Shown: positions 5,514-6,386 of the stretch, in pieces
Layout: every line of letters begins with the position of its first letter
Numbering within the stretch: position 1 is the stretch's first letter
From: Desulfobacteraceae bacterium
GTDB taxonomy: Bacteria > Desulfobacterota > DSM-4660 > Desulfatiglandales > HGW-15
Direction: 5' to 3'
Assembly: GCA_003819975.1 (NCBI GenBank)
Contig: RPPU01000275.1
Location: forward strand, 1 to 6,386
DNA: 6,386 nt
The notes under the pieces: model-generated
The model's database searches: none
Told to the model about the DNA's origin: nothing
What the model saw: only the letters and a program-made list of their open reading frames with translations
Position numbers and translations under genes: made by a program

Positions 5514-6386
5514 ATGGCAATCGAGTTAATGTCAGGACCCAGAAAAGCAGCCATCTTCCTGATGATGATGGGTGAAGAATTCGCCAGCAAGGTGTTCAAA
5601 CATCTGGAGGAGCGCGATATCAAGGTTCTGGGCGAACACATGTCCCAACTCCGGCAAATCGATTCCAAGGTCGGCAGTTCCATCATGGACGAATTTTCGC
5701 AGACCTTTCAGAAAAGCAATGTGCTCGGATTTTCCGGTAAGGAATTTCTCGAAAAAACCGTGGGCAAGGCTTTCGACACCCGCAAAGCGGGTGACCTGCT
5801 GGACGATATGCTGGCGATACACAGCGGTGTTTCCTTTGAAAAGTTGTCATCTTTAAGCCCGCAGGTTTTGGCCAATATCCTTTTAAACGAACACCCCCAA
5901 ACCATCGCTCTGATCCTGGTCAACATGAAATATCAAACCGCCGCCGAAGTAGTGGCGGCCTTACCTGAAAATATCCAGGGCGAAGTCATTATGCGCATCG
6001 CCGATTTGGATGACGTGCCGAATGAAGTCATCCATGAAGTTCAGGAAGTGATCGAGGAACAGCTCGCCAACATCAGCAAAACTTCGGACGAAAATTTAGG
6101 CGGCATCACGACCGCCGCCGAGATCCTCAATCATCTGGACCATAAAACCGAAAACGCCATTTTGGAGAAGATCGAGGAGAGCCGGGAAGAGTTGGCCGAG
6201 GAGATCCGTCAATCCATGTTCGTTTTTGAAGATCTGGCCAAATTGGATGACCGCTCCATCCGCACTTTATTGAAGGAGATCAGCAACGATGAATTGATCC
6301 TATCGCTCAAAACCGCTTCGGAAGAGCTTTCCAACAAAGTCTTCAGCAATGTGAGCCAACGGGCCGCCCAGATGATGAAAGAAGAC
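5514..6386 (+). CDS. fliG: Flagellar motor switch protein FliG (3' end outside window)
   Basis: FliG is the rotor protein that binds FliF through its N-domain and meets the stator through its C-domain, generating torque and switching. The frame is open from ATG 5514 to the window edge: 291 residues, so about 40-45 of the usual 330-340 are missing. The N-terminal domain (1-100) carries the PRKAAIFLMMMG start. The middle domain has EHPQTIALIL (126-135). A GG pair (196-197) precedes the linker helix, and the C-domain contains MFVFEDL (235-241) and LDDRSIR (244-250). Charged torque residues align with E. coli: K266 with K264, R283 with R281, E290 and D291 with D288 and D289, the first being a conservative Asp-to-Glu change. 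The ribosome site AGAGGA (5504-5509) lies in the fliF end, one base separating the genes, which suggests translational coupling. A short upstream alternative start is not evident. Confidence 0.96.
   Translation, partial: MAIELMSGPRKAAIFLMMMGEEFASKVFKHLEERDIKVLGEHMSQLRQIDSKVGSSIMDEFSQTFQKSNVLGFSGKEFLEKTVGKAFDTRKAGDLLDDMLAIHSGVSFEKLSSLSPQVLANILLNEHPQTIALILVNMKYQTAAEVVAALPENIQGEVIMRIADLDDVPNEVIHEVQEVIEEQLANISKTSDENLGGITTAAEILNHLDHKTENAILEKIEESREELAEEIRQSMFVFEDLAKLDDRSIRTLLKEISNDELILSLKTASEELSNKVFSNVSQRAAQMMKED

Overview
This window carries the 5' part of an ordinary bacterial flagellar basal-body operon, with a sigma-54-type transcriptional activator just upstream. All genes lie on the + strand. 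In order they are: the 3' end of a TPR-repeat protein (1-340), a 509-base noncoding island packed with short repeats and hairpins (341-849), an NtrC/FleQ/FlrC-family activator (850-2220), a 494-base noncoding spacer with a very good -24/-12 promoter (2221-2714), then flgB, flgC, fliE, fliF and the first 291 codons of fliG, which runs off the window end.

The five flagellar genes are tightly packed (gaps of 5, 18, 42 and 1 bases) and should be one transcript. FliF forms the MS ring in the inner membrane, FliG docks on its cytoplasmic C-terminus as the rotor part of the switch, FliE joins the MS ring to the rod, and FlgB and FlgC are proximal rod subunits. The promoter at 2655-2670 has TGG and TTGC with the exact sigma-54 spacing and would start transcription about 34 bases before flgB. 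An activator with an intact GAFTGA loop lies directly upstream. The simplest reading is that this activator drives the operon through sigma-54, as in the flagellar hierarchies of Vibrio, Pseudomonas and many other Gram-negative lineages. Its N-terminal receiver-like domain lacks the acidic pocket, and the phosphoacceptor position is a glutamate (E55), so it is probably not controlled by ordinary phosphorylation.

The 341-849 island is the least ordinary part. It holds a tandem 7-base repeat, a nested palindrome, a second hairpin with the same 9-base arms, another perfect hairpin, a 40-base direct repeat in two copies, and a 12-base direct repeat around the whole. No transposase or other gene is visible in it. 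These look like MITE- or REP-like intergenic repeats.

Taxonomy cannot be fixed from this window. Sigma-54 control of flagellar genes suggests a diderm, perhaps of a deltaproteobacterial, Nitrospirota or Omnitrophota kind, and the repeat-rich spacer resembles what I recall from such genomes. This is inference only. I see no new enzymatic or defence system. The points worth following are the pseudo-receiver activator, the sigma-54 promoter with possible upstream sites, and the repeat island.
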